Shown: piece by piece, positions 18,045 to 27,054 of the stretch
How the letters are laid out: every line of letters begins with the position of its first letter
Position numbering within the stretch: position 1 is the stretch's first letter
From: Streptomyces sp. NBC_01445
Lineage (GTDB): Bacteria > Actinomycetota > Actinomycetes > Streptomycetales > Streptomycetaceae
Length of the DNA: 64,000 nt
Assembly (NCBI RefSeq): GCF_035918235.1
Contig: NZ_CP109485.1
Span: 4,154,001 to 4,218,000, forward strand
Direction: 5' to 3'
Program-made: the position numbers and the translations under genes
Notes under the pieces: generated by a model
Told to the model about the DNA's origin: nothing
Seen by the model: only the letters and a program-made list of their open reading frames with translations
Database searches by the model: none

Positions 18045-18839
18045 ATGCCCGACTATCACGATGATCTGCGTCTCGCCCACGTCCTCGCGGACGCCGCCGA
18101 CGCCGCGACCATGGACCGGTTCAAGGCCCTCGACCTGAAGGTCGAGACCAAGCCGGACATGACGCCGGTGAGCGAGGCCGACAAGGCCGCGGAGGAACTC
18201 ATCCGCGGCCAGCTGAAGCGGGCACGGCCGCGGGACGCGATCCTCGGCGAGGAGTACGGGATCGAGGGGACGGGCCCGCGCCGCTGGGTCATCGACCCGA
18301 TCGACGGCACGAAGAACTACGTACGCGGCGTGCCGGTCTGGGCGACGCTCATCTCGCTGATGGAGGCGGGCGAGGGCGGCTACCAGCCGGTGGTCGGCGT
18401 CGTCTCCGCACCGGCTCTCGGCCGCCGCTGGTGGGCGGCGAAGGGCGCGGGCGCCTACACGGGCCGCAGCCTGACGTCGGCCTCGCGCCTGCATGTCTCC
18501 AAGGTCGGGCGCCTCGCGGACGCCTCCTTCGCGTACTCCTCGCTGAGCGGCTGGGAGGAGCAGGGCCGGCTCGACGGCTTCCTCGACCTCACGCGCGCGG
18601 TGTGGCGCACGCGCGGATACGGCGACTTCTGGCCGTACATGATGGTCGCCGAGGGCGCTGTCGACATGGCGGCGGAGCCCGAGCTCTCCCTGTGGGACAT
18701 GGCGGCGAACGCGATCATCGTGACGGAGGCGGGCGGCGTCTTCACCGGCCTCGACGGGCGCCACGGCCCGCACAGCGGCAACGCGGCGGCGTCGAACGGC
18801 CTGCTCCACGGCGAGCTGCTGAGCTACCTGCAGACGTGA
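18045..18839 (+). CDS. hisN: Histidinol-phosphatase, inositol-monophosphatase type
   Basis: Dephosphorylates histidinol phosphate in histidine biosynthesis; actinobacteria use this IMPase-family enzyme (HisN) for that step. 264 aa. Metal-site motifs are complete: GEEYG (about residues 67-71), [12 protein letters not shown] (about 84-95) and [15 protein letters not shown] (about 209-223). An alternative reading is a broader inositol-phosphate phosphatase, but the GTKNYVRG variant and the genomic context favour HisN. A GATACT element at 18031-18036 lies only 8 bases before the ATG, suggesting a leaderless or near-leaderless mRNA. Confidence 0.9.
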   Translation: MPDYHDDLRLAHVLADAADAATMDRFKALDLKVETKPDMTPVSEADKAAEELIRGQLKRARPRDAILGEEYGIEGTGPRRWVIDPIDGTKNYVRGVPVWATLISLMEAGEGGYQPVVGVVSAPALGRRWWAAKGAGAYTGRSLTSASRLHVSKVGRLADASFAYSSLSGWEEQGRLDGFLDLTRAVWRTRGYGDFWPYMMVAEGAVDMAAEPELSLWDMAANAIIVTEAGGVFTGLDGRHGPHSGNAAASNGLLHGELLSYLQT

Positions 18840-18844
18840 GCGTC

Positions 18845-18880
18845 GCGCCGCTACGGCGCGCGGAAGCTCCGTAGCGGCGC
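18845..18880 (+). terminator. Terminator after hisN
   Basis: Perfect 12-base arms gcgccgctacgg and ccgtagcggcgc with a 12-base loop begin 6 bases past the hisN stop. Confidence 0.7.
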
Positions 18881-19038
18881 AACGAACCTTCCGCGCCCCC
18901 TTGTTGACGGCCCGAACGGCTGCGACTCTGAGAGTCCCCCCACTTGTGAACTTGTGAATCCGTTCTCCAGGTCGGGACCGGAGGCAATCCTTCGGCATCC
19001 CGGAGGTCGCGGATTCACCAAGGAGGTGGCTCACGCCC

Positions 19039-19440
19039 ATGCTCGTCCGCGACGCCATGAGCACGATGGTCCTCACCATCGGCCCCGCCCACACGCTGCG
19101 CAGGTCGGCCCGCCTGATGTCCGATCGCCGCGTCGGCGCGGCGGTCGTCCTCGACCCCGACACCTGCGGGATCGGCATTCTGACCGAGCGCGACATCCTC
19201 AACTCACTCGGCCTCGGCCAGAACCCGGACCACGAGATCGCCGGTACCCACACCACGACCGACGTCGTCTTCGCCGCCCCGGCATGGACGCTCCAGGAGG
19301 CCGCCGAGGCCATGTCGCACGGCGGCTTCCGGCATCTCATCGTGCTCGACGACCAGGAGCCGGTCGGCATCGTGTCGGTCCGCGACATCATCCGCTGCTG
19401 GGCCCCGGCCCGCCGCGCGTCGACGACGCTGGTGAGCTGA
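19039..19440 (+). CDS. Small CBS-domain protein
   Basis: A 133-residue stand-alone CBS-pair protein. CBS1 is about residues 1-60 (MLVRDAMSTMVLTIGPAHTL, then VGAAVVLDPDTCGIGILTER) and CBS2 about 72-125 (DVVFAAPAWTLQEAAEAMSH, then GGFRHLIVLDDQEPVGIVSV). Such proteins bind adenosyl nucleotides and often modulate partner enzymes; no partner is obvious. A strong ribosome site (aaggaggtgg) precedes the ATG. It has its own terminator and sits alone between hisN and the convergent catalase gene. Confidence 0.92.
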   Translation: MLVRDAMSTMVLTIGPAHTLRRSARLMSDRRVGAAVVLDPDTCGIGILTERDILNSLGLGQNPDHEIAGTHTTTDVVFAAPAWTLQEAAEAMSHGGFRHLIVLDDQEPVGIVSVRDIIRCWAPARRASTTLVS

Positions 19441-19470
19441 TCCGCGTACGGCACCGCTGTACGCGAACAA

Positions 19471-19501
19471 GAGGGCCGGCCCCCGATGGGAGCCGGCCCT
19501 C
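19471..19501. terminator. Bidirectional terminator between CBS gene and catalase gene
   Basis: Perfect 10-base arms gagggccggc and gccggccctc with an 11-base loop lie in the 82-bp gap between convergent genes; it can serve both. Confidence 0.75.
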
Positions 19502-19522
19502 TGCCTGCGTCAAGCGTCCCGG

Positions 19523-20977
19523 TCAGCCGCGAAGGGCCTGGACCGCGGCCTCGAGGCGCTTGCCGAAGTCACCGTCCGCCTGGCGGAAGTTGCCGATCGC
19601 GCGCTCGGCGATGTCGTCGCGGGAGACGCCCGCGATGTTGCCCGCGAGGTTCTCGACCAGACGGGCCTTCTCGTCCTCGGACATCAGGCGGTAGAGGTTG
19701 CCCGCCTGCACGAAGTCGTTGTCCTCGGCGTGCGAAGGGGCCTCGTGGTTGCCGGTGCCGCCGGTGACGGGTGTCGACACCCACAGCGGCCGGTCCGTCT
19801 GGAACGGGCCGCCGAAGGAGTTCGGCTCGTAGTTCTTCGCGCCCTGGTGGCGGCCGTCGTACAGGAAGCCGTCACGGGAGTTGGTGCGCGCCTCGGTGGC
19901 GTGCGGGCGGTTCACCGGCAGGTGGTCGGCGTTGATACCGACGCGGTAGCGGTGCGCGTCCCCGTACGCGAAGAGGCGGCCCTGGAGCATCTTGTCGGGC
20001 GACGGGCCGATGCCCGGCACGAAGTGCGCCGGCGAGAAGATGCTCTGCTCGACCTCGGCGAAGATGTTCTCCGGGTTGCGGTTGAGCTCCAGCTTGCCGA
20101 TCTCGATCGCCGGGTAGTCCTCGTGCGGCCACACCTTGGTGAGGTCGAACGGGTTGAAGCGGTAGGTCGCCGCGTCGGCCGCCGGCATGATCTGCACCTG
20201 CACGGTCCAGGACGGGAACTCGCCGCGCTCGATGGCCTCGCGCAGGTCGCGCTGGTGCGAGTCCGGGTCCTCACCGGCGAGCTTCGCGGCCTCGTCGGCC
20301 GTGAGGTTCTTGATCCCCTGGTCGGTCTTGAAGTGGTACTTGACCCAGAAGACCTCGCCGGCCTCGTTGTTCCACTGGTACGTGTGCGAGCCGTACCCGT
20401 TCATGTGGCGCAGCGTCGCCGGGATGCCGCGGTCGCCGAAGAGCCAGGTGACCTGGTGCGTCGACTCGGGGCTCAGGCCCCAGAAGTCCCACACGTTGTC
20501 GGCCTCCTGCGAGCCCGTGTACGGGTCGCGCTTCTGCGTGTGGATGAAGTCGGGGAACTTGATGGCGTCCTTGATGAAGAACACCGGGGTGTTGTTGCCG
20601 ACGAGGTCGTAGTTCCCCTCCTCGGTGTAGAACTTCAGCGCGAAGCCGCGGGGGTCACGCACGGCGTCCGCGGAGCCGAGGCTGCCCGCGACGGTGGAGA
20701 ACCGCAGGAACGTCTCGGTCTGCTTGCCGACCTCGGAGAGGAACTTCGCGCGCGTCCACTGCGAGACGTCCCGGGTCAGCGTGAACGTGCCGTACGCACC
20801 GGCGCCGCGGGCGTGCACGATGCGCTCCGGGATGCGCTCGCGGTTGAAGTGCGCGAGCTTCTCGAGCAGCGCCTGGTCCTGGACCAGCACAGGCCCGCCG
20901 ACGCCCGCGGTCTCACTGTTCTGGTTGTCGGCGACCGGCGCGCCGGCCTCCGTGGTGAGCGGTCCCTGCGACGTCAC
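19523..20977 (-). CDS. katA: Monofunctional heme catalase (clade-type KatA/CatA)
   Basis: Decomposes hydrogen peroxide in the cytoplasm. 484 aa, normal for a small-subunit catalase. Distal heme-site residues are seen in [14 protein letters not shown] (His) and the conserved Asn in [18 protein letters not shown]; the proximal Tyr lies in [13 protein letters not shown]. The GTG at 20977 ([11 protein letters not shown] follows) is selected because of a strong AGGAGG 5 bases upstream; the open frame beyond it is not coding-like. It is divergent from a Fur/PerR-type regulator gene with a palindromic operator between, the usual CatR-catalase arrangement. Confidence 0.95.
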   Translation of the reverse strand: MTSQGPLTTEAGAPVADNQNSETAGVGGPVLVQDQALLEKLAHFNRERIPERIVHARGAGAYGTFTLTRDVSQWTRAKFLSEVGKQTETFLRFSTVAGSLGSADAVRDPRGFALKFYTEEGNYDLVGNNTPVFFIKDAIKFPDFIHTQKRDPYTGSQEADNVWDFWGLSPESTHQVTWLFGDRGIPATLRHMNGYGSHTYQWNNEAGEVFWVKYHFKTDQGIKNLTADEAAKLAGEDPDSHQRDLREAIERGEFPSWTVQVQIMPAADAATYRFNPFDLTKVWPHEDYPAIEIGKLELNRNPENIFAEVEQSIFSPAHFVPGIGPSPDKMLQGRLFAYGDAHRYRVGINADHLPVNRPHATEARTNSRDGFLYDGRHQGAKNYEPNSFGGPFQTDRPLWVSTPVTGGTGNHEAPSHAEDNDFVQAGNLYRLMSEDEKARLVENLAGNIAGVSRDDIAERAIGNFRQADGDFGKRLEAAVQALRG

Positions 20978-21082
20978 GTGCGCCTCCTGCCCCGGTGCAA
21001 GCACCGGCTCCACTGGAGCGGCTGTTGCCGCGCCCTCATCTGCTGCAAGTCCTGTCCCTTGGCCAAAGCCAGTTTCGATCCT

Positions 21083-21096
21083 ACAATGGACATTGT
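21083..21096. promoter_or_regulatory. CatR/PerR-type operator
   Basis: Perfect inverted repeat ACAAT-N4-ATTGT (21083-21087 and 21092-21096), set in an unusually A+T-rich stretch between the divergent catalase and Fur-family genes. A+T-rich ATTGT-type palindromes are characteristic of PerR/Fur-family boxes. It is 71 bp from the regulator start and 106 bp from the catalase start, so one site could control both. Confidence 0.75.
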
Positions 21097-21166
21097 CTAA
21101 GTCAAGTGGGCTTCCAAAGTCACACCCGTTCGGGACCTGGTCCCTCCGCCTGTTAGGCTGGCCCTC

Positions 21167-21583
21167 ATGAGTGACCTGTTGGAACGACTGCGCGGACGCG
21201 GCTGGCGTATGACCGCGCAGCGGCGCGTCGTGGCCGAGGTCCTCGACGGCGACCATGTCCACCTGACCGCCGACGAGGTGCATTCGCTCGCCGTCGCCAA
21301 ACTCCCCGAGATCTCCCGGGCGACCGTCTACAACACGCTCGGCGAGATGGTCTCCCTCGGTGAGGTCATCGAGGTCGCCACGGACAAACGCGCCAAGCGC
21401 TACGACCCGAACGCGCACCGCCCGCACCAGCACCTGGTCTGCGCCCGGTGCGGCGCGATCCGGGACGTCCACCCGAGCGGCAACCCGCTCACCGACCTCC
21501 CCGACTCCGAGCGCTTCGGCTTCACGGTCTCGGACGTCGAGGTGACGTACCGGGGCGTCTGTCCGAACTGCGCGGCGGCGTAG
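21167..21583 (+). CDS. catR: Fur-family peroxide-responsive regulator
   Basis: A 138-residue metalloregulator of the Fur/PerR family. The N-terminal winged helix (about residues 1-80) contains [15 protein letters not shown] and [20 protein letters not shown]; the C-terminal part has structural zinc Cys pairs CARC and CPNC, and a His-rich regulatory site HRPHQHLVC. The divergent catalase gene argues for the CatR (PerR-like) role: peroxide oxidises the regulatory site and relieves repression of catalase and of itself. A general iron-responsive Fur is less likely in this context. Confidence 0.9.
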   Translation: MSDLLERLRGRGWRMTAQRRVVAEVLDGDHVHLTADEVHSLAVAKLPEISRATVYNTLGEMVSLGEVIEVATDKRAKRYDPNAHRPHQHLVCARCGAIRDVHPSGNPLTDLPDSERFGFTVSDVEVTYRGVCPNCAAA

Positions 21584-21600
21584 CGCACACCACCCTTCCC

Positions 21601-21638
21601 GAAGAGGGCCCGCACCGGACGGTGCGGGCCCTCTTCGC
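21601..21638 (+). terminator. Strong terminator after catR
   Basis: A perfect 17-bp stem (21601-21617 with 21622-21638, inner arms cccgcacc/ggtgcggg) closed by a GGAC tetraloop, 18 bases past the catR stop. Confidence 0.85.
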
Positions 21639-21767
21639 GTACGCCTCTTCACCGAGCCCCTGGCGCGCCCCTTTGGTCCGTATCTCAACAACCCGCCCCC
21701 TTCCACAATCTGACGACCCGTCATATCGTCGGCGACGCCCACCTCCACCGCACCCGGGAGGAAAACC

Positions 21768-22550
21768 GTGGGAGAGCCGCACCCCAAACTCCAGGCCCGC
21801 ACACTCACCCGGTCCTTCGGCCGAGGCCACCGCACGGTGGCGGCCCTCGGCCCCCTCGACCTCACCATCGCCCCCGGCGAGTTCACCTGCGTGGTCGGTC
21901 CCTCCGGCTGCGGGAAGTCCACTCTCCTGCGCATCGCCGCCGGCCTGCTGCGCCCCACCGCGGGCGAGGTGGCCATCCGCACGGACAGCGACCGCCCGGC
22001 CGCGATGATCTTCCAGGACTACGGGATCTACGACTGGAAGACGGTCCTGGCCAACGTCCGCTTCGGCCTCGACATCCAGAAGGTCCCCCGCCGCGAGGCC
22101 GACGCCCGCGCCACCGACTGGCTCACCCGGATGGGCCTCGCCGACTTCGCCGACGCCTATCCGGCCGCGCTGTCCGGCGGCATGCGCCAGCGCGTCGCCA
22201 TCGCCCGCGCGCTCGCCGTGGAGCCCGAGATCCTCCTCATGGACGAGCCGTTCGCGGCCCTCGATGCCCAGCTGCGCACGATCCTCCAGGACGAGCTCCT
22301 CGACCTCACCCAGACCACCCGCACCACCACCCTCTTCATCACCCACAGCCTGGAAGAGGCGATCGTGCTCGGCGACCGCGTCCTCGTGATGTCGGCGCGG
22401 CCGGGCCGCATCATCGCCGAGCGCCGCCCGCCGTTCGCCCGGCCGCGCACCGGCGACATCCGCTCGACGCCCGAATTCACCGCGCTGAAGGGCGAGTTGT
22501 GGGATCTGCTGCGGGGCGAGGTACGCCGCGACGAGGTGGTCCCGGCATGA
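21768..22550 (+). CDS. ABC importer ATP-binding protein (nitrate/sulfonate/taurine type)
   Basis: A 260-residue ATPase with Walker [17 protein letters not shown] (about residues 45-60), signature [16 protein letters not shown], Walker [13 protein letters not shown] and switch His in [10 protein letters not shown]. The sequence type ([20 protein letters not shown]) is that of SsuB/TauB/NrtD-like ATPases. The GTG at 21768 follows gggagga. Its stop overlaps the permease start by 4 bases. First gene of a three-gene importer operon. Confidence 0.92.
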   Translation: MGEPHPKLQARTLTRSFGRGHRTVAALGPLDLTIAPGEFTCVVGPSGCGKSTLLRIAAGLLRPTAGEVAIRTDSDRPAAMIFQDYGIYDWKTVLANVRFGLDIQKVPRREADARATDWLTRMGLADFADAYPAALSGGMRQRVAIARALAVEPEILLMDEPFAALDAQLRTILQDELLDLTQTTRTTTLFITHSLEEAIVLGDRVLVMSARPGRIIAERRPPFARPRTGDIRSTPEFTALKGELWDLLRGEVRRDEVVPA

Positions 22551-23410
22551 CGACGACCGCCCCGAAGGAAGACACGACGCTCCTGGTCAGACGGCCCGGC
22601 CCGCAGGAGCTGCACCCCGCCCGCACCCACCGCAGGCGCCGCACCCTCGAACTCTCGCTCGCCGTCGCCGTCCCCCTCGTCCTGGTCCTGCTGTGGCAGC
22701 TCGCCGCCACCCAGGCGTGGATCGACGACCGCGTCTACCCGGCGCCGTCCACGATCCTCGTCGACGGCTGGCACCGTGCCGCGGACGGCGACCTGTGGCC
22801 GGACGTGTGGGCCACCCTCAAGCGCGTACTCGCCGGATACGCGATCGGCACCGTCACCGGATACGCCCTCGGCCTCCTCATGGGCTCTCTCTCCGTCGTC
22901 CGCGCCGCCCTCGAACCGATGCTGGACGCGCTCTACGTCGTCCCGAAGCTGGCCCTGCTGCCGATCTTCCTGAACATGTTCGGCCTCGGCGAGGGCCCGC
23001 AGATCGCGCTGGTCGCCACGACCGTCTTCTTCTTCGTCTGGATCTCCACGATGGCGGCGGTGCTCGCCGTCCCCTCCGGCCACCGGGACGCCGGGCAGGT
23101 CTTCGGCGCCTCTCCGTGGCAGATGTTCCGGCACGTCCTGCTTCCGGCGTCGTTGCCCGCGGTCCTGGTCGGCGCCCGCATCGCCGCGGGCGTCGCGGTC
23201 CTCGTGATCGTCGCCTCCGAGCAGATCGCGGCCACGAACGGCCTCGGCCACCTGATCTTCGACGCCCGCGCCCTCTTCCAGAACGACGTGATGTTCGTCG
23301 GCATCGTCTGCGTCGCCGTGCTCGGCGTCGTCTTCTCCGAACTGGTGCGCATCGCGGGCCGGCTGCTCACTCCGTGGGCGCCGCGCGACCGCGGCCGCGG
23401 CCAGTCCTGA
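22547..23410 (+). CDS. ABC importer permease (nitrate/sulfonate/taurine type)
   Basis: A 287-residue membrane permease with about six helices, starting at the ATG at 22547 in an ATGA overlap with the ATPase gene. The EAA-like loop reads SGHRDAGQVFGASPWQMFRH followed by VLLPASLPAVLVG, typical of SsuC/TauC-type BPD permeases. The N-terminal 45 residues are cytoplasmic and basic. The substrate must be taken from the binding protein, whose ligand is unknown. Confidence 0.92.
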   Translation: MTTTAPKEDTTLLVRRPGPQELHPARTHRRRRTLELSLAVAVPLVLVLLWQLAATQAWIDDRVYPAPSTILVDGWHRAADGDLWPDVWATLKRVLAGYAIGTVTGYALGLLMGSLSVVRAALEPMLDALYVVPKLALLPIFLNMFGLGEGPQIALVATTVFFFVWISTMAAVLAVPSGHRDAGQVFGASPWQMFRHVLLPASLPAVLVGARIAAGVAVLVIVASEQIAATNGLGHLIFDARALFQNDVMFVGIVCVAVLGVVFSELVRIAGRLLTPWAPRDRGRGQS

Positions 23411-23441
23411 CCTCCACCGTCCCTTCCCGTACGGAGAATCC

Positions 23442-24575
23442 ATGCGCACCAGACTCGTCTGTACGACCCTGCTCGCGACCGGCGTCCTGTTCACCTCGGC
23501 CGGCTGCGGCGGCAGCACCTCCCCGTCGGACACGGCCGCGAAGCCCCGCACGGTCAAGGCGGTGGCGGGCTGCGAGAAGAACGGCTGGACCGATCCGTCG
23601 GACCTGGCCTCCGACCGCGCACCCGCCCGCTGCGACAAGGGCGCCCCGGCCCCGGTGAAGCTCGCCAAGACCCGCAAGCTCACCATCGCGACCGGCACCC
23701 TGAGCGCCGAGTACGTGGCCCCGCTCGAACTGGCCGTGCAGAAGGGCGAGTTCAAGAAGGAGGGCCTCGACGTCACCCTGAAGGTCCTGCCGACCCCGGA
23801 CGCGCTCCCACTGCTGGCCAAGGGGGACATCGACGCGCAGTGGGCGGCGCCCGAGGCCGCGGTGATGAACGGCATCAGCGGCGGCTTCGACATCAAGTGG
23901 GTCGCCGGGAACTTCTCCCCCGACCCGAAGTCCAAGAGCGGTATGTGGGTGCGCCTGAAGAAGGGGCAGAGCCCGGACCACGTCCCGATGGCGGGGCGCA
24001 GGCTCGGCACGATGATCGGCAAGGGCTCGGTCATCTCGTACCCCATGGACAAGGCGCTGAAGAAGCACGGCGGCGGGCTCGACAAGATCCAGTTCCAGCA
24101 GCTCGGCTCGGCCGACGTGCTGACCGCGCTCCAGAACGGCGGGGTCGACTCGGCCTGGCTGCTCGACCCGGTGTGGCGCAAGGTCGACGGCGACAAGCGG
24201 TTCGCGTTCCTGGGCGGCCAGCCGCTCGGCGAACCCCTGGGCGGTCTCCTGTTCGGCCCGAAGCTCCTCAAGGAGGACCCGGACGCCGGGGTCGCGTTCC
24301 TGCGCGCGTACATCCGCACGGTGAACACGTACTTCTCGGGCGACTACAAGAAGGACCCGGCGTTCGTCACCGGCCTCGCCGGCCTCCTGAAGACCGACAA
24401 GGCGGTGCTGGAGTCGACGCCGTCACTGCGGATGGACTGGGAGATCAGGGCGGGCACGACGGACCGGCTCCAGGCCTCGTACCGCGCGGCGGGCGTCTCC
24501 AAGGGGGATCCGCTGCCGGAGGACAAGGTCGTGGACCGGGCGCTGTACGGGGAGGCGGTGGGCCACAAGCCGTGA
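23442..24575 (+). CDS. ABC importer substrate-binding lipoprotein (NMT1/SsuA-like)
   Basis: A 377-residue secreted lipoprotein: the signal MRTRLVCTTLLATGVLFTSA ends at a lipobox Cys (SAGC). After a Cys-containing linker the SsuA/NMT1-type domain starts around residue 75 (KTRKLTIATGTLSAEYVAPL, then ELAVQKGEFKKEGLDVTLKV) with LAKGDIDAQWAAPEAAVMNG. The family binds sulfonates, nitrate, bicarbonate or pyrimidine precursors; I cannot choose between them. It lies 31 bases after the permease gene, and is followed by a strong hairpin shared with the initiator tRNA. Confidence 0.92.
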   Translation: MRTRLVCTTLLATGVLFTSAGCGGSTSPSDTAAKPRTVKAVAGCEKNGWTDPSDLASDRAPARCDKGAPAPVKLAKTRKLTIATGTLSAEYVAPLELAVQKGEFKKEGLDVTLKVLPTPDALPLLAKGDIDAQWAAPEAAVMNGISGGFDIKWVAGNFSPDPKSKSGMWVRLKKGQSPDHVPMAGRRLGTMIGKGSVISYPMDKALKKHGGGLDKIQFQQLGSADVLTALQNGGVDSAWLLDPVWRKVDGDKRFAFLGGQPLGEPLGGLLFGPKLLKEDPDAGVAFLRAYIRTVNTYFSGDYKKDPAFVTGLAGLLKTDKAVLESTPSLRMDWEIRAGTTDRLQASYRAAGVSKGDPLPEDKVVDRALYGEAVGHKP

Positions 24576-24606
24576 CACCGGGCCGATCCGGCCGGGAAAC
24601 AGAGCC

Positions 24607-24635
24607 GAGGCCCGGAACCAATGGTTCCGGGCCTC
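24607..24635. terminator. Bidirectional terminator between ABC operon and tRNA-fMet
   Basis: Perfect 13-base arms gaggcccggaacc (24607-24619) and ggttccgggcctc (24623-24635) with a 3-base loop. It ends the plus-strand ABC operon and the minus-strand tRNA gene. Confidence 0.8.
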
Positions 24636-24645
24636 AGGCCTTCAG

Positions 24646-24719
24646 TAGCGGGGACAGGATTTGAACCTGCGACCTCTGGGTTATGAGCCCAGCGAGCTAC
24701 CGAGCTGCTCCACCCCGCG
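24646..24719 (-). tRNA. Initiator tRNA-fMet (CAT), copy 1
   Basis: A 74-nt cloverleaf on the minus strand without encoded CCA. Position 1 is C and cannot pair with the U at position 72, and the anticodon stem contains three G-C pairs (GGG/CCC) around CTCATAA. Both are marks of the initiator rather than the elongator. The T arm reads GGTTCAAATCC. The sequence is identical to the copy at 26938-27011. Confidence 0.96.
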
Positions 24720-24858
24720 TCGGTAAACACGACTGTACGCGAACGCCCCCGACCAGCGCAAATCCCTTCCGGCGCCTGGCCTGCGGGGCGAAATGGGGGT
24801 CTGGCGGGAGGTGTGGCGGGGACCGGTCCAGGCCCCGCCACACCCCCCTATGGCTCCG

Positions 24859-26727
24859 TTACGCGGACAGCTCCGACCGCAGCGCGTCCCGCAGCCGCCC
24901 GGCCCGCTCGGACACCTCGGCCGGACCGAGCTCCACGGCCCGGTGCGCCCACCGCTGCCCCTCGACGAGGTCGCCGCGGCGCGCGCACAGCAGCGCGAGC
25001 CGCAGCGCCGCGCGCCCGTGCCCGGCGTCGGCGGCGCGCGTCCACCACAGCGCGGCCTCCGGCTCGCTCCCCTCGCGGGCGAGCAGCAGCCCGAGGTTGA
25101 ACGCGCCGTTGCGCGAGCCCGCCTCCGCGGCCTCGCGGTACCAGCGCGCCGCGCAGACGATGTCGCCCCGCGCCGCGGCCAGCATGCCGACCCGCACCTG
25201 CGCGCGCCGGTGCCCCTGCTCGGCGGCCCGCTCGTACCACTCCTCGCACTCGGCGCGCTCACTGACGCACTCGCCGAGCGCGGGCGGCCCGACCGGGGGC
25301 TGACGCGCGTCGAGGACCGTGGCCAGGCGGTACGCGCCCTCGGCGCTGCCCCCGCCGGCGGCGCACCGCAGATGCCGCTCGGCGTCCCGCTCGTCGCCGT
25401 CCCGCAGCCGGGCGATCCCGGCCTGGAGCGCGGCCTCGGTGTGGCCGCCCGCCGCGGCCCGCTCGTACCACTGGAGGGCGGCGACCTCGTCGTCCCGGCC
25501 GGCGTACAGGATGCCGAGGTTGAACGCGGCGTCCACGCTGCCCGCCTCGGCGGCCTTGGAGAACCACGGCTCGGCGCCCGCCGCGTCGCCGCCCTGGAGG
25601 AGCAGCACGGCCAGCGCGTTCGCCGCCTCGCGGTGGCCCGCGTACGCGGCACGCCGGTACCACTGGTCGGCCTGCACGGTGCGGCCCTGCTCGGCGCAGA
25701 GCAGGCCGAGGTTGTACGCGCCGTTGATGTCGCCCGCGTCCATGGCCGCGCGGTACCAGCGCTCGGCGGTCTGGGTCTCGCCACGCTGGGCATGCAGGGC
25801 GCCGAGCGCGTTGGCAGCGTTGCCATCGCCCTCCTGGGCGGCGCGCAGCCACCAGACCCCTGCGCTCTCCTCGTCACCGGCGTCGCGGAGCAGGAAGCCG
25901 AGCGCGCAAGCGGCCCGGGGCTCGCCGTCCTTCGCGGAGTTCAGGTACCAGCGGCCGGCCTCCTTGAGCTCGCCCCGCTTCTCCAGGATCGCGCCGAGGT
26001 GCAGGGCGGCCCGGCGGTGTCCGCGCGCGGCGGCCTGCCGGTACCACTGCTCGGCCTCCGCGGCCGCGGGCAGCTTCCTGCGGGCGCCGGTCGCGGTCGC
26101 GCCGCCGGGGGCGCCGCTCTCGTCGCCGGCGGGCGCGGGCGCACCACGGAGCGCTCCCTCGGGGCGCTCGTGCGCGGCGCGCCGGTCGAGGGTGCGGGCC
26201 AGCCGATAGGCGGCCTCGCGGTGGCCGTGCTCGGCGGCGGCGCGCATCCAGCGCTCGGCACCGACGTCGCTGCGGTGTTCGAGGAGGTCGGCGAGCGCGT
26301 ACGCGCCGAGGGCGTGGCCCTGTTCGGCGGACTGCCGCAGCCAGTACTCGGCGGCGGGCTCGTCGCCGCGCTCGCGGTGGTGGCGGCCGAGGGCGTGCGC
26401 GGCGGGGGCGGATCCGGCGACGGCGGCGATGCGCCACCAGCCGGCGGCCTCGTCCGCATATCCGCGCTGGTGCAGCAGGACACCGAGGTTGTTGGCGGCG
26501 GCGCGGTCGCCCGCGGCGGTGGCAGCGCGCAGCTGGGGCTCGGCTCCGTCGAGGTCACCGCGGCGCAGCAGCATGGCTCCGAGGACGCTCATCGCCTCGA
26601 CGTCGCCGGACTCGGCGGCCGGCCGATGACGTGCTTCCTCGGCGGCCGCCCCGGGTTCCTCCCGGTCGGCCGGCTGCACAAACCGCCCTGTCTCCAACAG
26701 AGTTGCCTTGTCCCCCATAACGTCCAT
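24859..26727 (-). CDS. Large Sel1-like/TPR repeat protein
   Basis: A 622-residue, Ala-rich protein built almost entirely of 34-38-residue alpha-helical repeats (about a dozen and a half) with the recurring pattern AAxxGxxxAAxxLGxLLxxRGDxxxAExWYRxAA, for example AAEAGSRNGAFNLGLLLARE. Sel1/TPR solenoids act as protein-binding scaffolds; no catalytic or membrane segment is visible. The start is MDVMGDK at 26727, or MGDK at 26718. It sits between two identical initiator tRNA genes on the same strand, each with its own hairpin, an arrangement that makes the gene bounded by 80-bp direct repeats. Partner and function unknown. Confidence 0.88.
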   Translation of the reverse strand: MDVMGDKATLLETGRFVQPADREEPGAAAEEARHRPAAESGDVEAMSVLGAMLLRRGDLDGAEPQLRAATAAGDRAAANNLGVLLHQRGYADEAAGWWRIAAVAGSAPAAHALGRHHRERGDEPAAEYWLRQSAEQGHALGAYALADLLEHRSDVGAERWMRAAAEHGHREAAYRLARTLDRRAAHERPEGALRGAPAPAGDESGAPGGATATGARRKLPAAAEAEQWYRQAAARGHRRAALHLGAILEKRGELKEAGRWYLNSAKDGEPRAACALGFLLRDAGDEESAGVWWLRAAQEGDGNAANALGALHAQRGETQTAERWYRAAMDAGDINGAYNLGLLCAEQGRTVQADQWYRRAAYAGHREAANALAVLLLQGGDAAGAEPWFSKAAEAGSVDAAFNLGILYAGRDDEVAALQWYERAAAGGHTEAALQAGIARLRDGDERDAERHLRCAAGGGSAEGAYRLATVLDARQPPVGPPALGECVSERAECEEWYERAAEQGHRRAQVRVGMLAAARGDIVCAARWYREAAEAGSRNGAFNLGLLLAREGSEPEAALWWTRAADAGHGRAALRLALLCARRGDLVEGQRWAHRAVELGPAEVSERAGRLRDALRSELSA

Positions 26728-26890
26728 CGTCGCACCACCTGCAACCTGGGTACACCTGGTATACCGCAGCCAGTGAGGTCACTTCAGCGTTTTGTCGACA
26801 TGCCCACAGAGAGATAAGTGAAACACAAAAACCTCAACTACCCCCGGGAGAGGCACGCTTCGCACGGACGGACGGTTCCCGCGCACACGA

Positions 26891-26930
26891 CGAAGGCCCG
26901 GATCCTGAAAGATCAGGATCCGGGCCTTCG
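26891..26930 (-). terminator. Terminator after tRNA-fMet copy 2
   Basis: A perfect 18-bp stem (26891-26908 with 26913-26930) with a 4-base loop, 7 bases past the tRNA 3' end on the minus strand. Its core aggcccgga resembles the hairpin after copy 1. Confidence 0.85.
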
Positions 26931-26937
26931 TCTTCAG

Positions 26938-27011
26938 TAGCGGGGACAGGATTTGAACCTGCGACCTCTGGGTTATGAGCCCAGCGAGCTACCGAGCTGC
27001 TCCACCCCGCG
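26938..27011 (-). tRNA. Initiator tRNA-fMet (CAT), copy 2
   Basis: Identical in all 74 positions to the copy at 24646-24719, with the same C1/U72 mismatch and GGG/CCC anticodon stem. The identity extends slightly beyond the gene, to 80 bases (26932-27011 versus 24640-24719). The UPF0182 gene ends 43 bases upstream on the same strand. Confidence 0.96.
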
Positions 27012-27054
27012 CCGTTGTGTTCAAACCGTACCACGGCGCGAGGGGGGTCTTCGC

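Noticed and set aside
24640..27011. The identical tRNA pair as ends of an integrated element with attachment sites
   Set aside because: The interval holds only one Sel1-repeat gene, with no integrase or mobility gene, and both tRNA genes are complete with separate terminators.
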